Below, piece by piece: positions 16,481-24,277 of a stretch of DNA of 34,318 nucleotides (the first letter of the stretch is position 1; each line of letters starts with the position of its first letter). The stretch covers positions 1-34,318 of the forward strand of contig JANYCR010000274.1 of the NCBI GenBank assembly GCA_025360185.1, read 5' to 3'. Both the position numbers and the translations under genes were made by a program. This DNA comes from Leptospiraceae bacterium (lineage in GTDB: Bacteria; Spirochaetota; Leptospiria; Leptospirales; Leptospiraceae). The notes under the pieces are model-generated. The model was not told where the DNA came from. It did not search any database and was given only the letters and a program-made list of their open reading frames with translations.

Positions 16481-16909
16481 TTAGCCGGCAGCAATCGCCA
16501 ATTCAACACGACGATTTGCGGGATCAGTTGGACCTGCACCGGGTGCAAGTTTTTCTGCTCCCAGACCTTTGGATTCACCAATTTGGTCATCGGTAATTCC
16601 TTGTGATTTTAAATAGCCTTTCACAGAATCAGCTCTTTGCTGACTTAGAGATTTATTGAGAGCAGGATCGCCAGAGGCATCGGTATGACCTGTAATGTTT
16701 ACTTTTGTATCGGGATAGGCTTTGATTGAATCAGCAACTTTATCAAGAGTAGCTTTTCCTGTATCAGGAAGCTCTGCTTTTCCAGGATTGAATTTAATGG
16801 CTTGCTCACCCATTTTTAAATTTAATGCTTCGGTATCACCATCTGAACCTTTAACTTCAGCAACTCCAATTTTTTTAGATTCGAGATCTTCTTTAATATC
16901 ATCTTTCAT
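16481..16909 (-). CDS. OmpA-family peptidoglycan-binding domain protein, N-terminus lost
   Basis: The 142 residues carry an OmpA C-terminal domain: IKFNPGKAELPDTGKATLDKVAD, then VNITGHTDASGDPALNKSLSQQRA and PANRRVELAI. Such domains hold outer-membrane proteins to peptidoglycan. No signal peptide is encoded. The same frame stays open 72 bases further upstream and encodes a glycine-zipper remnant (GKAVGLAAGCAIGLGAGLYFD), but it has no start codon and ends at a TAA at about 16992. An intact homologue would have a signal or lipoprotein peptide before that glycine-rich segment. So the gene has probably been decapitated, or the assembly contains an error. If expressed from the ATG at 16909 the product would remain in the cytoplasm. 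Confidence 0.75.
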   Translation of the reverse strand: MKDDIKEDLESKKIGVAEVKGSDGDTEALNLKMGEQAIKFNPGKAELPDTGKATLDKVADSIKAYPDTKVNITGHTDASGDPALNKSLSQQRADSVKGYLKSQGITDDQIGESKGLGAEKLAPGAGPTDPANRRVELAIAAG

Positions 16910-17073
16910 TAAATCAAAGTATAATCCTGCGCCAAGACCAATTGCACATCCTGCAGCGAGACCGACAGCCTTGCCTTTATTGCTAGATTTTTAAAGAAAT
17001 TTAAAATCTGTTTGTGGTCAATCAAAAACATGTTGCATTCTTTCTTTGCGATTTCAATTCTGTAAAGATAAAC

Positions 17074-17526
17074 ATGAAACAATCATTTCAAATGAGCCTT
17101 ATTTGCGGTATTTTTGGACTCTTAACTGGTATCTTTGTAAGTAATAATGCTACTGGTGCGGGTTATGAGCAGTTTGCGCTCTTTTCGGTAATTGCATCTC
17201 TAATCTGTTCTTTTACTCTCTGGCATTTATTTATCACAAAAAAAAAATCTACTTCGATAGGACTCGGGATATTCACGGGGATTATCATTGTAATCCTCTC
17301 TCATTATTTTACCTGGTATCTAATGTCTTTGTTTTATTTTTTATGCAATGAGCTTACGGGAAAATGTTTAAGCTCTCTAGGAGAAAAAACAATGAACCCG
17401 GTTGAATCAACTTATTTACTTCTACCCTTCACGGTATTCAGTCTTATTATTGCATGGCCTACCATTCCTCTCGGAGCATTCCTTGGCGCAATCATGATCA
17501 AACTACAAAATAATTCTAAAACTTAG
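17074..17526 (+). CDS. Small integral membrane protein of unknown function
   Basis: I do not recognise this family. From the ATG at 17074 it has 150 residues and about four membrane helices: near 5-25 (SLICGIFGLLTGIFV), 35-55 (LFSVIASLICSFTLWHLF), 62-90 (a GIFTGIIIVILSHYF stretch), and 120-145 (LLLPFTVFSLIIAWPTIPLGAFLG). A loop with two cysteines (CNELTGKC) lies between helices three and four. A GTG at 17014 would add 20 residues without a clear ribosome-binding site and is less likely. It is transcribed away from the OmpA-like gene. No motif suggests an activity. Confidence 0.6.
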   Translation: MKQSFQMSLICGIFGLLTGIFVSNNATGAGYEQFALFSVIASLICSFTLWHLFITKKKSTSIGLGIFTGIIIVILSHYFTWYLMSLFYFLCNELTGKCLSSLGEKTMNPVESTYLLLPFTVFSLIIAWPTIPLGAFLGAIMIKLQNNSKT

Positions 17527-17534
17527 AAAAAAAA

Positions 17535-17562
17535 TTGACTTGCCAAAAAAAGTCAATAAATT
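17535..17562 (+). promoter_or_regulatory. Likely promoter for the exported protein gene at 17599
   Basis: TTGACT (17535-17540) and TAAATT (17557-17562) are 16 bases apart. TTGACT and the AGTCAA just before the -10 box also form an inverted repeat, so a hairpin or operator is possible. A strong ribosome-binding site GGGAGGAG (17585-17592) follows and fixes the GTG start at 17599. Confidence 0.5.
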
Positions 17563-17598
17563 ATAGTTTCTCTCCCTATCAATTGGGAGGAGAATATT

Positions 17599-18027
17599 GT
17601 GAAAACAATTTTGATTATATCGGGTTTTCTTTTTGCTTTTAACTTATTTGCAGCAGATGAAATGGAAGGCATATACATTGCAAAATCGGATAGCTCTAAA
17701 GAAACCTACGAATTAAGTCTAAATATAGAAAAAGATGAATCAGGAGATGATGCCTATTTCTTTCACCTAACAAAGGCGTTACAGAAAGAGGAAGGAAAAA
17801 ATGAAACATCTATTGTTGGCAAATACAAAGTAGATAAAAAGAAAATTATTCTATACGGGGAATCAATTACTGCCTCTAAGCAAAATACGAGCGCTGATCT
17901 TGAAGACAAACAAGAAAGTAAATATACTGGATCTCCAATCCGTGTTTTTGTTCGAAATGAAGATAATAAAACAATTTTAGTTTTAAGTGCTTTCGGAAAA
18001 ATTCTTAAACTTGCCAAACAATCTTAA
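17599..18027 (+). CDS. Exported protein of unknown function
   Basis: This 142-residue protein has a clear signal peptide (MKTILIISGFLFAFNLFA, cleaved before ADEMEG) and is probably periplasmic or outer-membrane associated. The mature part begins EGIYIAKSDSSKETYELSLNIEKD and alternates short charged strands, suggesting a small beta-barrel or lipocalin-like fold, as in proteins that start with a GxY motif. There is no lipobox cysteine, and no cysteine in the mature part. The GTG start is well supported by GGGAGGAG at a 6-base distance. It is a single gene with its own promoter and terminator. No function can be assigned. Confidence 0.7.
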   Translation: MKTILIISGFLFAFNLFAADEMEGIYIAKSDSSKETYELSLNIEKDESGDDAYFFHLTKALQKEEGKNETSIVGKYKVDKKKIILYGESITASKQNTSADLEDKQESKYTGSPIRVFVRNEDNKTILVLSAFGKILKLAKQS

Positions 18028-18055
18028 TTAAGATTCAAATGATTTTTTCCCTACT

Positions 18056-18079
18056 CTGCCTGCTACTGCTTGCAGGCAG
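18056..18079 (+). terminator. Terminator after the exported protein gene
   Basis: CTGCCTGC and GCAGGCAG form a perfect 8-bp GC-rich stem with an 8-base loop, followed by TTTACTTTTCT. It lies between two converging genes and probably serves mainly the rightward one. Confidence 0.7.
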
Positions 18080-18116
18080 TTTACTTTTCTAAGAAAAAAT
18101 AATTTTCCAAATAATT

Positions 18117-18845
18117 TCAAGGAGCAGCAAATATCGTTTTAATTTCAGCACCAGCATTACCGAGATCAGCGACCGTCAGAGTAACCATTCCACCAGAGTT
18201 AATATAGGTTTCAATCACTGAAATCGACTTGACCTGACCTGCCTTGTCGCGGCTAATATTGAATTCAACCTCTGTATCAGCATATTTAATTTTATCTGAC
18301 TTACGCGGATATTTATACCTATCAAAATTGTAAATAAAACAAATCCCTAATAAGTAAGCTTCCTCGAGGCGAGCAAGAGGCAAACTAAGAGTAGACGTTG
18401 TCACCATAGTATCGTCGGTAAACTCTGTAACTTTTGTGTTTTTAGGTAAAAACTTTTCTGCATATTGTTTGAGTGTCGGATTAGATTTGCTTGGAAGCTC
18501 CGAAACCGGTGGTGGGTATGCGGAAAGATACCCGTCAAACAAATATCCTTCTCGGTCGTCTGCAATAACTTTTACCCAGAATCCAGAAATCCCATCTACC
18601 TCATATTCTTTATCTGTGATTTGCCTTACCTGAGCCGAAGTTCCAAAAGAAACTGTCTGTAAAAATCTTCCATTCTTAGATGGCTTTTCTCTCAAATTGA
18701 GTCCTGACTTTGCGAGCACATAAAGCCTATCGCCTACTTTATAAGAAATAACTGGTTTTGCACTTAGAGCAATACTAAAAAAAAATACAATTAGGATGAT
18801 AAGGTTTTTTTGTTCTTTCATATTTTTTTGTATCGGAGTCTTCAT
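18117..18845 (-). CDS. Exported SH3b-domain protein
   Basis: This 242-residue protein has a signal peptide (helix LIILIVFFFSIALSA, cleaved near AKPV). A bacterial SH3 domain at about 38-115 follows, with YVLAKSGLNLREKPSKNGRF and GFWVKVIADDREGYLFDGYL. SH3b domains commonly bind peptidoglycan or other wall ligands. The C-terminal half (about 120-242) is a separate domain of unknown type ending in a hydrophobic segment. The ATG at 18845 gives an eight-residue basic lead; a second ATG at 18821 would start directly at the signal peptide and is equally possible. It is divergent from the DUF1574-like gene, with only 74 bases between them. Confidence 0.75.
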   Translation of the reverse strand: MKTPIQKNMKEQKNLIILIVFFFSIALSAKPVISYKVGDRLYVLAKSGLNLREKPSKNGRFLQTVSFGTSAQVRQITDKEYEVDGISGFWVKVIADDREGYLFDGYLSAYPPPVSELPSKSNPTLKQYAEKFLPKNTKVTEFTDDTMVTTSTLSLPLARLEEAYLLGICFIYNFDRYKYPRKSDKIKYADTEVEFNISRDKAGQVKSISVIETYINSGGMVTLTVADLGNAGAEIKTIFAAP

Positions 18846-18919
18846 TGTGTATCGATGGTAATTTTTTTAAAGATTAGATTTGATTTGCTGAAAATGAGGC
18901 TTCTCTAAAAATTGAATGA

Positions 18920-20002
18920 ATGCATTTTTCAAAACGAAATTTATTTCTATTTTTAATTTTTTTTTCGATTCTATCTCATCTTCTATTTCACTGCCTGGTT
19001 TCCTATTCCGAGAAAACTTCCTTTATCTGGCATACTATAGGAGAGAGAAAAATTTCTCCAAAGAAGTATGATCTTGCCATTCTTGGAGACAGCCAATTGA
19101 TGAGTGGCGTTCATCCAGCCATTCTAAGTAAAATGCTAACCGAAAAAGGAAAGTCATTGGATATTTTGTATTATCCCCGTCCTTCCGAACAGCCGGAAGG
19201 AATTTATAAATTACTTTTAGATTTTAAAAAATCAGGAATTGAAATTAAAACTCTTATCGTAAATATTTCGCCAGTCACGAGTTCAAAGAATACAATTGTA
19301 GACGCTCATAAGACTCTCGCACAGAATTTTCAGCCTTTTTCTATCCGTATGCTTTTTGACCCAGACTTAAATCGTTTTTATTTTAAGAATCTTTCGGGTA
19401 ATTTGTATTACCTGTTCTTACAAATATTTCCTCTTCTTAAACTAAATGGAAATTTTTCTAATGAGATAAGACTGATTCCTGGATCTGAGGGAATTCAGCA
19501 TGATAAAGAAATCAATGCGCTTCTAGATGTAAAATTCTTTGGGAATTTAAATTCGAATAAAGAGAAGAATTTATTTTTAGAAAAATCTCTCCCAGCAGAA
19601 AATTTTTATTTTGAATGGGGAAATTTCTCATCGTTTACTGGAGAATGCATCGAACGAAAAGAATCACTTTCACTTCCTCTTGGAATCGAAGCTGCCTTTT
19701 TAAATCCCCGCAAAGAATCTTCTCAGTTTTGGTTAAAAATAGGAAATTTTGCAAATGAAAACCAAATACAAATTCGTTACTTGTATGCTCCCTTTTCCCC
19801 CGAGGCGGAATTAAAAATTGGTTCAAACGAAAACACCTCTCCAATTCAAATGAACCTGAGAGAAATAATTTCGAAATTCGGAAATGAAAGTGTTATCAAG
19901 ATTGATCCTCAGCTATTCAACTCTGGAGATTTTAAAGATTATACACACTTGAATGTTTGTGGAATGATGAAGTTGACAAAAGAATTAGCCAATAGATTGT
20001 AA
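18920..20002 (+). CDS. DUF1574-type SGNH-like protein (leptospiral family)
   Basis: This 360-residue protein has an N-terminal membrane anchor or signal (LFLFLIFFSILSHLLFHCL). An SGNH/GDSL hydrolase-like motif, LAILGDSQLMSG, occurs at about 53-64, and a C-terminal DYTHLNVCGM supplies the Asp and His that usually complete the SGNH triad. DUF1574 proteins are numerous in Leptospira and resemble the DltD/AlgJ-type acyl esterases that modify surface polymers. No MBOAT O-acyltransferase gene is adjacent here, although such pairs are common. The following gene starts 12 bases after the stop. Enzymatic activity is inferred from motif placement only. Confidence 0.8.
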   Translation: MHFSKRNLFLFLIFFSILSHLLFHCLVSYSEKTSFIWHTIGERKISPKKYDLAILGDSQLMSGVHPAILSKMLTEKGKSLDILYYPRPSEQPEGIYKLLLDFKKSGIEIKTLIVNISPVTSSKNTIVDAHKTLAQNFQPFSIRMLFDPDLNRFYFKNLSGNLYYLFLQIFPLLKLNGNFSNEIRLIPGSEGIQHDKEINALLDVKFFGNLNSNKEKNLFLEKSLPAENFYFEWGNFSSFTGECIERKESLSLPLGIEAAFLNPRKESSQFWLKIGNFANENQIQIRYLYAPFSPEAELKIGSNENTSPIQMNLREIISKFGNESVIKIDPQLFNSGDFKDYTHLNVCGMMKLTKELANRL

Positions 20003-20014
20003 TCTAATAGTTTT

Positions 20015-20335
20015 ATGTTTAGCTTTAGAAAAATATTTTTACTCTTAATGCTTGGTCTATGCGGTTGTGCAGATGTAAACGAATTGTATTTATCCCCCGG
20101 TGAAGCAAATGCAAGAATTCTAGTAGCCTTCGCAATAAAAGATAGTCAGTGTAATTATACGCATAGAGTAACAGCGTTTATCCCCGGTGAAGCTCGAAAA
20201 ACTGAAATTACTGCATGCACGCAAGCGATTTTAACAAAACTATGCGGAGATTGGAATGTGTCTGACCCAACTCCTCTCTTATGTAAGTCAATCAATTATA
20301 GAAATAATTATAAATTAGGCGGGATTAAAAAATGA
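20015..20335 (+). CDS. Small lipoprotein
   Basis: The 106 residues begin with a lipoprotein signal (MFSFRKIFLLLMLGLCGCAD) in which LCGC can act as a lipobox. The mature part has four cysteines (in DSQCNY, TACTQ, KLCGD and LLCKS), enough for two disulfide bonds, and should be periplasmic or surface-exposed. No domain is recognised; similar short cysteine-rich lipoproteins are common in Leptospira. It follows the DUF1574-like gene closely and its stop codon overlaps the next ATG, so the three form an operon. Confidence 0.65.
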   Translation: MFSFRKIFLLLMLGLCGCADVNELYLSPGEANARILVAFAIKDSQCNYTHRVTAFIPGEARKTEITACTQAILTKLCGDWNVSDPTPLLCKSINYRNNYKLGGIKK

Positions 20336-20799
20336 ATCCAAAGATAGACTTACAGCTAACAGAAATTATGCTCTACATTTCTCTTTTAGTTGCTTTTATT
20401 GTTTTAGTTATTCTTTATTTGAGATCTGGAGGTAAGAAAAAAAGAATCATCCAAACCACTGAATCAGGGGATAATGCCTCTAAGCCTAAGCAAGAACAAT
20501 CTATTCTCGAAATATTCGATTACCTGGGAACTAAAATTGTGCACGAGAACGGAACGTATACTGTAAACCATAAAGGAAAAGTTTCCTTCTTTAAATCCTG
20601 GGAGTTAGTCCCAATCCAATTTCAGAAAATGGTAAAAGAGTTAGACAATAGATCGGGTCTCGCAAAGAAGAATGACGATTATTTCTTAGAGGTTATAAAC
20701 GGAATTTATTATCTCACCATGCCAGACGGCTCTATCAAAAAATACAACCGCTTAACCGACGTTCCAGCTTACATCCGTAAGGCGGTGGGTAAGCTTTAA
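20332..20799 (+). CDS. Membrane-anchored protein of unknown function
   Basis: This 155-residue protein has one N-terminal membrane helix (IMLYISLLVAFIVLVILYL, about 12-30) followed by a basic KKKR and a charged linker. A compact domain spans about 55-155, with repeated tyrosine-glycine turns (HENGTYTVNHKGKVSFFKSW and YFLEVINGIYYLTMPDGSIK). The topology is probably helix in, domain in the cytoplasm, given the KKKR after the helix. The ATG overlaps the lipoprotein stop codon (ATGA), which supports the start and coupled translation. I do not recognise the family. Confidence 0.65.
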   Translation: MNPKIDLQLTEIMLYISLLVAFIVLVILYLRSGGKKKRIIQTTESGDNASKPKQEQSILEIFDYLGTKIVHENGTYTVNHKGKVSFFKSWELVPIQFQKMVKELDNRSGLAKKNDDYFLEVINGIYYLTMPDGSIKKYNRLTDVPAYIRKAVGKL

Positions 20800-20811
20800 A
20801 GATAAATATGT

Positions 20812-20902
20812 TTGCCACGGAGGCACAAAGACACAGAGAGTTTTATGGTTGGTATAATAGTATAATCCTCAGATTCTCTGTGACTCCGTGCCTCCGTGGC
20901 AA
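20812..20902. repeat. 91-bp imperfect inverted repeat (REP/MITE-like)
   Basis: TTGCCACGGAGGCAC (20812-20826) is the exact complement of 20888-20902. An inner pair, CACAGAGA and TCTCTGTG, lengthens the stem. The centre is about 40 bases of AT-rich sequence. It lies between two converging genes. The unit around CACGGAGGCAC resembles a dispersed repeat type seen in many genomes, so other copies are expected outside the window. It could double as a bidirectional terminator. Confidence 0.7.
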
Positions 20903-20906
20903 TCTT

Positions 20907-22712
20907 TTACTTTTTCTTATTTAATTCTGGCAATGTGAGTAGCACGTCAAATCGGTCGTTCATTTCTTGTTTGTATTCATCTTCGTCATAAAACAAAGGC
21001 TCGACTTCTCCGTAAGCTTGATAGGTAAACCTTTCAAAGTCCATATCACGATTGAACATTTTTTTAAATAAATCTTTGGCGCGGGCTTCTGTTTTTTTCA
21101 TGTTCTGTTTATCATCGCCGGGTTGTTTGGAATGGGTTTGGATTTGGACTTTATAGCCGGGGTATTGTGTGAGAATTTTTTTTATATCGCTTAAAATATT
21201 CGACTCATCTTTTTTAAGAGCTGATTCAGGAATCGAAATCCTTAACTTGTCTTCTTTTTTTGTTACAAGTATTCCTGTTCGAAATTCTTTTACTTTATAG
21301 AATTGCAATTCATTCAATTCATTTCGAAACGAAAAATGTAATTCTAAATTACTGAGCGAACCGATTAGTATGCCATTATCCGCATATCCATCCCATACGA
21401 TTCTTTTTCCAGGCTGACCAATTCCTTTCCATTTTTTGATGACCTGTGTTTTCATTGTTTCATTAGATTGATAATTATGTAAAATAGTTAACTTCCAAGT
21501 CTTAATAGAAAAATTATCCAACTCAGGAAATATTTCTAGAAAATCTAAATTGTCATCTCCATCTGGAGTAAACGTTTTAGAGGATAATTTAAAATAGATT
21601 TTTTTTTCCTTTGTGTTTACTGTTATTTTTCTTTCCGGTGATTTTAAATTTTTTGAACTGACCGTAGTTAGTTTCAATTTCAAAAAATAGGTGTCATCAG
21701 AAACTACCTTTCCGCTCGAATTTTTCCCATCCCAATCAATATTTTCTGGAATAGAATCGCCGGTAAAAACTTTTATTGTCTCTTCTTTACTGCCATCCTT
21801 TTTAAAAATCATTAATTCCCAGCTTAGAATATTCTTTTCAAAAGAAATAGGTTTAAAACTTACCGTATCTTTAATTCTATCACCGTTAGGCGAAAAGCTA
21901 GAAAGATTTGGCTGAATATCTACATTATCAGGTGTTCGACTCAAGTAAATATTTTCAAAAGTTGCAGTCATTTTATTTTGGGAGAAATCCTCACCAATTA
22001 AATGATAGGTGTATAAGCCTTCCTCCTGCAAGATTCCTCTATCATCTTTCCCGTCCCAAATTAAATTTTTCGGAATTGTTTTAGTATCCCATTGGAACGT
22101 TCGCACCGCTTCATTTTGTTCATTAAAAAATATTCCACTCCAACGATCCATTGGCTCAGCACTAATATCTTGTTTAATATTAAGTTGATCAAAAATTTTA
22201 TCATTGTTTGGAGTAAAAAAACGATTATCCGCACTCAACCTTGCATATGGTGTTATCGAATCGAGATAAATAGAGACCGGTTTAGATTTTATCTCAGACT
22301 TGTCGGAGAAAAATATTTTCATTTGATGAATATAACGACCATCGGAAAGTATTTTTCCTACATTGTCGTTCCCAAGCCATTCGACCTGTTCCGGAATTTC
22401 TACTTTCAAAGGTTCGAGTTCTTTATCGCTGGAAAACAAATAAGCATAGAAACCACGCTTACGTTTACGCCTCAAATCAGCAGAAAAAATCTTAATTACT
22501 TTTCCATTTTCGTCTGCTATATGAATTTTCCAATCAATGGGGATCCGAGAACCGGAATATTTAATTTTGAAAATCATTGTATCATTGACATCATCAAAGT
22601 TAGGTGAAAAGAAAACCTTCGACGTTTCTAGCACTAATGACTCTGACTCTTCGGACATTAATGGAAAAATGAAAATGAAAACTAAGAAAAGAAAACTAAA
22701 ACAACGCTTCAA
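20907..22712 (-). CDS. Exported protein with FlgD-like Ig repeats and an OmpA-like C-terminus
   Basis: This 601-residue protein has a signal peptide (FLFLVFIFIFPLMS). It then carries four repeats that each open with a proline-asparagine/aspartate turn: FFSPNFDDVND, FFTPNNDKIFD, SFSPNGDRIKD and TFTPDGDDNLD. These match the SPNGDG-type start of FlgD-like Ig domains, and three are followed by an (I)xWDGxxxxG motif (LIWDGKDDRG, IDWDGKNSSG, IVWDGYADNG). The last 110 residues (from LRISIPESAL) have the layout of an OmpA-type domain, but the usual TGHTD is replaced by QTHSK. The protein probably lies in the periplasm or on the cell surface as a structural or adhesion element. The start is TTG at 22712, supported by GAGG seven bases upstream. 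Confidence 0.75.
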   Translation of the reverse strand: MKRCFSFLFLVFIFIFPLMSEESESLVLETSKVFFSPNFDDVNDTMIFKIKYSGSRIPIDWKIHIADENGKVIKIFSADLRRKRKRGFYAYLFSSDKELEPLKVEIPEQVEWLGNDNVGKILSDGRYIHQMKIFFSDKSEIKSKPVSIYLDSITPYARLSADNRFFTPNNDKIFDQLNIKQDISAEPMDRWSGIFFNEQNEAVRTFQWDTKTIPKNLIWDGKDDRGILQEEGLYTYHLIGEDFSQNKMTATFENIYLSRTPDNVDIQPNLSSFSPNGDRIKDTVSFKPISFEKNILSWELMIFKKDGSKEETIKVFTGDSIPENIDWDGKNSSGKVVSDDTYFLKLKLTTVSSKNLKSPERKITVNTKEKKIYFKLSSKTFTPDGDDNLDFLEIFPELDNFSIKTWKLTILHNYQSNETMKTQVIKKWKGIGQPGKRIVWDGYADNGILIGSLSNLELHFSFRNELNELQFYKVKEFRTGILVTKKEDKLRISIPESALKKDESNILSDIKKILTQYPGYKVQIQTHSKQPGDDKQNMKKTEARAKDLFKKMFNRDMDFERFTYQAYGEVEPLFYDEDEYKQEMNDRFDVLLTLPELNKKK

Positions 22713-22734
22713 AAAAATACCTCGTTATATACTC

Positions 22735-24216
22735 TTATCCGAATAAGAATTTTACAGCCCTTGATACGTAACTATAAATCTTCTTGGAATAAGGAAACCA
22801 CCATAACTCATCAGAAAAGCGCCAGAACCAGCGGTTAATAGTGACAGCCTGTATCTGGGCATACGCGCGTAAGCCTTCTTTTCCGTGCACGCGACCAAGT
22901 CCGCTTTTTTTAAAACCACCAAATGGTAAATCGGAAATCATATAATTTGCTACAACATCATTTATACAAATAGATCCAGCTTGAATTTTTTGCGCAATTG
23001 ATTTCGCCCGCGTACTATCGCTTGTCCAGATAGATGCGCTGAGTCCATATTCTGAATTATTCGCAAGATAAATTGCTTCCTCTTCTGAATTAAACTCCAT
23101 CACAGAAATTTCAGGACCGAATGTTTCCTCTGACATGATTTTCATTTCATGATTTACACCAATTACAATTGCTGGCTCATGAAATAATCCCTTTTCGGCT
23201 AATATACGTTTGCCACCAGCAACAAAGAATGCACCCTTTGCTTTAGCATCTTTATAATGTGATTCTACAATTTCTACTTGCCTTGGTAAAGTCATGGAAC
23301 CAACACTTGGAAATTCTTCTTTAGATCCCTGCTTTATTTTTCCATATTCTTCTTTTAATAAACTTATGAATTCGTTATAGATTGCTTTTTCTACATAGAC
23401 TCGCTCCACTGAAATGCAGGTTTGACCAGCGTTAGCGAAACCACCCCAGAGTGCGCCGCGCACAGCACGTCGCAAGTCTGCATCTTTAAATACAATCATG
23501 GGATCCTTGCCGCCTAGCTCCAACACGACCGGTTTTAACATTTTACCACAGGCTTCTGCAATTATTTTCCCAGTCGCAGTAGAGCCAGTAAAACAAATCA
23601 TATTTGTATTTGGAGAATTTACTAATGCAGCTCCTGCAATTTCTTTTCCAGTGACTACTTGTAATATGCCGTTAGTCAGCCCAGCTCGCTGAAAAAACTC
23701 TAAAGCTTTCAGTGTAGTATATGGTGTAACCTCTGAAGGTTTAATTACAACAGTATTTCCTGCCATGAGTGCATTCATAATAGGAGTTACGCTGAGGATA
23801 AGCGGGTAATTCCAGGGAGAAATAACTCCAACAACACCATGAGCATGGTAATTTACATAACATTTCTTTTGTATCATTAAGCCGCCCGATCTTTTTTCGG
23901 AAGCTAATATTTTGATACCTTTATTTGCGACGTAATCAATGGATTCAAGAGTTGTAAAAACCTCGAGAAGGGCATCCATTTTTGTTTTACCCGTCTCGTT
24001 ACAAATACAAGAAATCATTTCTTCTTTATTATTCGCTAAAAATTTTCTAAACAAAATTAGTTCTTTTGCCCTCTCTCTTAAAGACTTGGCAGACCAAATT
24101 ATTTGGGCTTGCTTAGCAAGAAGGATTTTTTCTTCTACCATTTCTGCGGTATACAATGGTAATTCACCAATTTTGGTAAGTGTTGCCGGATTGAAAATTT
24201 CAAAACTAGCTGTCAT
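22735..24216 (-). CDS. NAD(P)-dependent aldehyde dehydrogenase
   Basis: The protein oxidises an aldehyde to the acid with NAD(P). From the ATG at 24216 it has 493 residues. Family motifs are complete: ISPWNYPL, FTGSTATGK, the general base Glu233 in LELGGKDP, the catalytic Cys267 in NAGQTCISVE, EETFGPEISV and PFGGFKKSGLGR. The C-terminal tail is aromatic and partly hydrophobic (WRFSDELWWFPYSKK and a short helix), like the membrane-associating tails of class 3 fatty-aldehyde dehydrogenases, so a long-chain aldehyde substrate is possible. A GTG at 24303 would add 29 basic residues and overlap the upstream gene by 26 bases; I consider it less likely. It is the last gene of the leftward cluster. 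The exact substrate is unknown. Confidence 0.9.
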   Translation of the reverse strand: MTASFEIFNPATLTKIGELPLYTAEMVEEKILLAKQAQIIWSAKSLRERAKELILFRKFLANNKEEMISCICNETGKTKMDALLEVFTTLESIDYVANKGIKILASEKRSGGLMIQKKCYVNYHAHGVVGVISPWNYPLILSVTPIMNALMAGNTVVIKPSEVTPYTTLKALEFFQRAGLTNGILQVVTGKEIAGAALVNSPNTNMICFTGSTATGKIIAEACGKMLKPVVLELGGKDPMIVFKDADLRRAVRGALWGGFANAGQTCISVERVYVEKAIYNEFISLLKEEYGKIKQGSKEEFPSVGSMTLPRQVEIVESHYKDAKAKGAFFVAGGKRILAEKGLFHEPAIVIGVNHEMKIMSEETFGPEISVMEFNSEEEAIYLANNSEYGLSASIWTSDSTRAKSIAQKIQAGSICINDVVANYMISDLPFGGFKKSGLGRVHGKEGLRAYAQIQAVTINRWFWRFSDELWWFPYSKKIYSYVSRAVKFLFG

Positions 24217-24277
24217 TCTTTTCTGTTTAGTAACAGGATTAGGTTTTTGCTTATTTACTAAACTTACAGGATTGGTT

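Noticed and set aside
16324-16590. Upstream extension of the TonB-receptor frame to an earlier start
   Set aside because: It would overlap the end of the OmpA-like gene and cross a clear terminator. The ATG at 16323 has a ribosome-binding site and is followed by a signal peptide.
22092-22607. 171-codon plus-strand frame opposite the Ig-repeat gene
   Set aside because: It mirrors the codon pattern of the real gene on the minus strand and has no recognisable motif.
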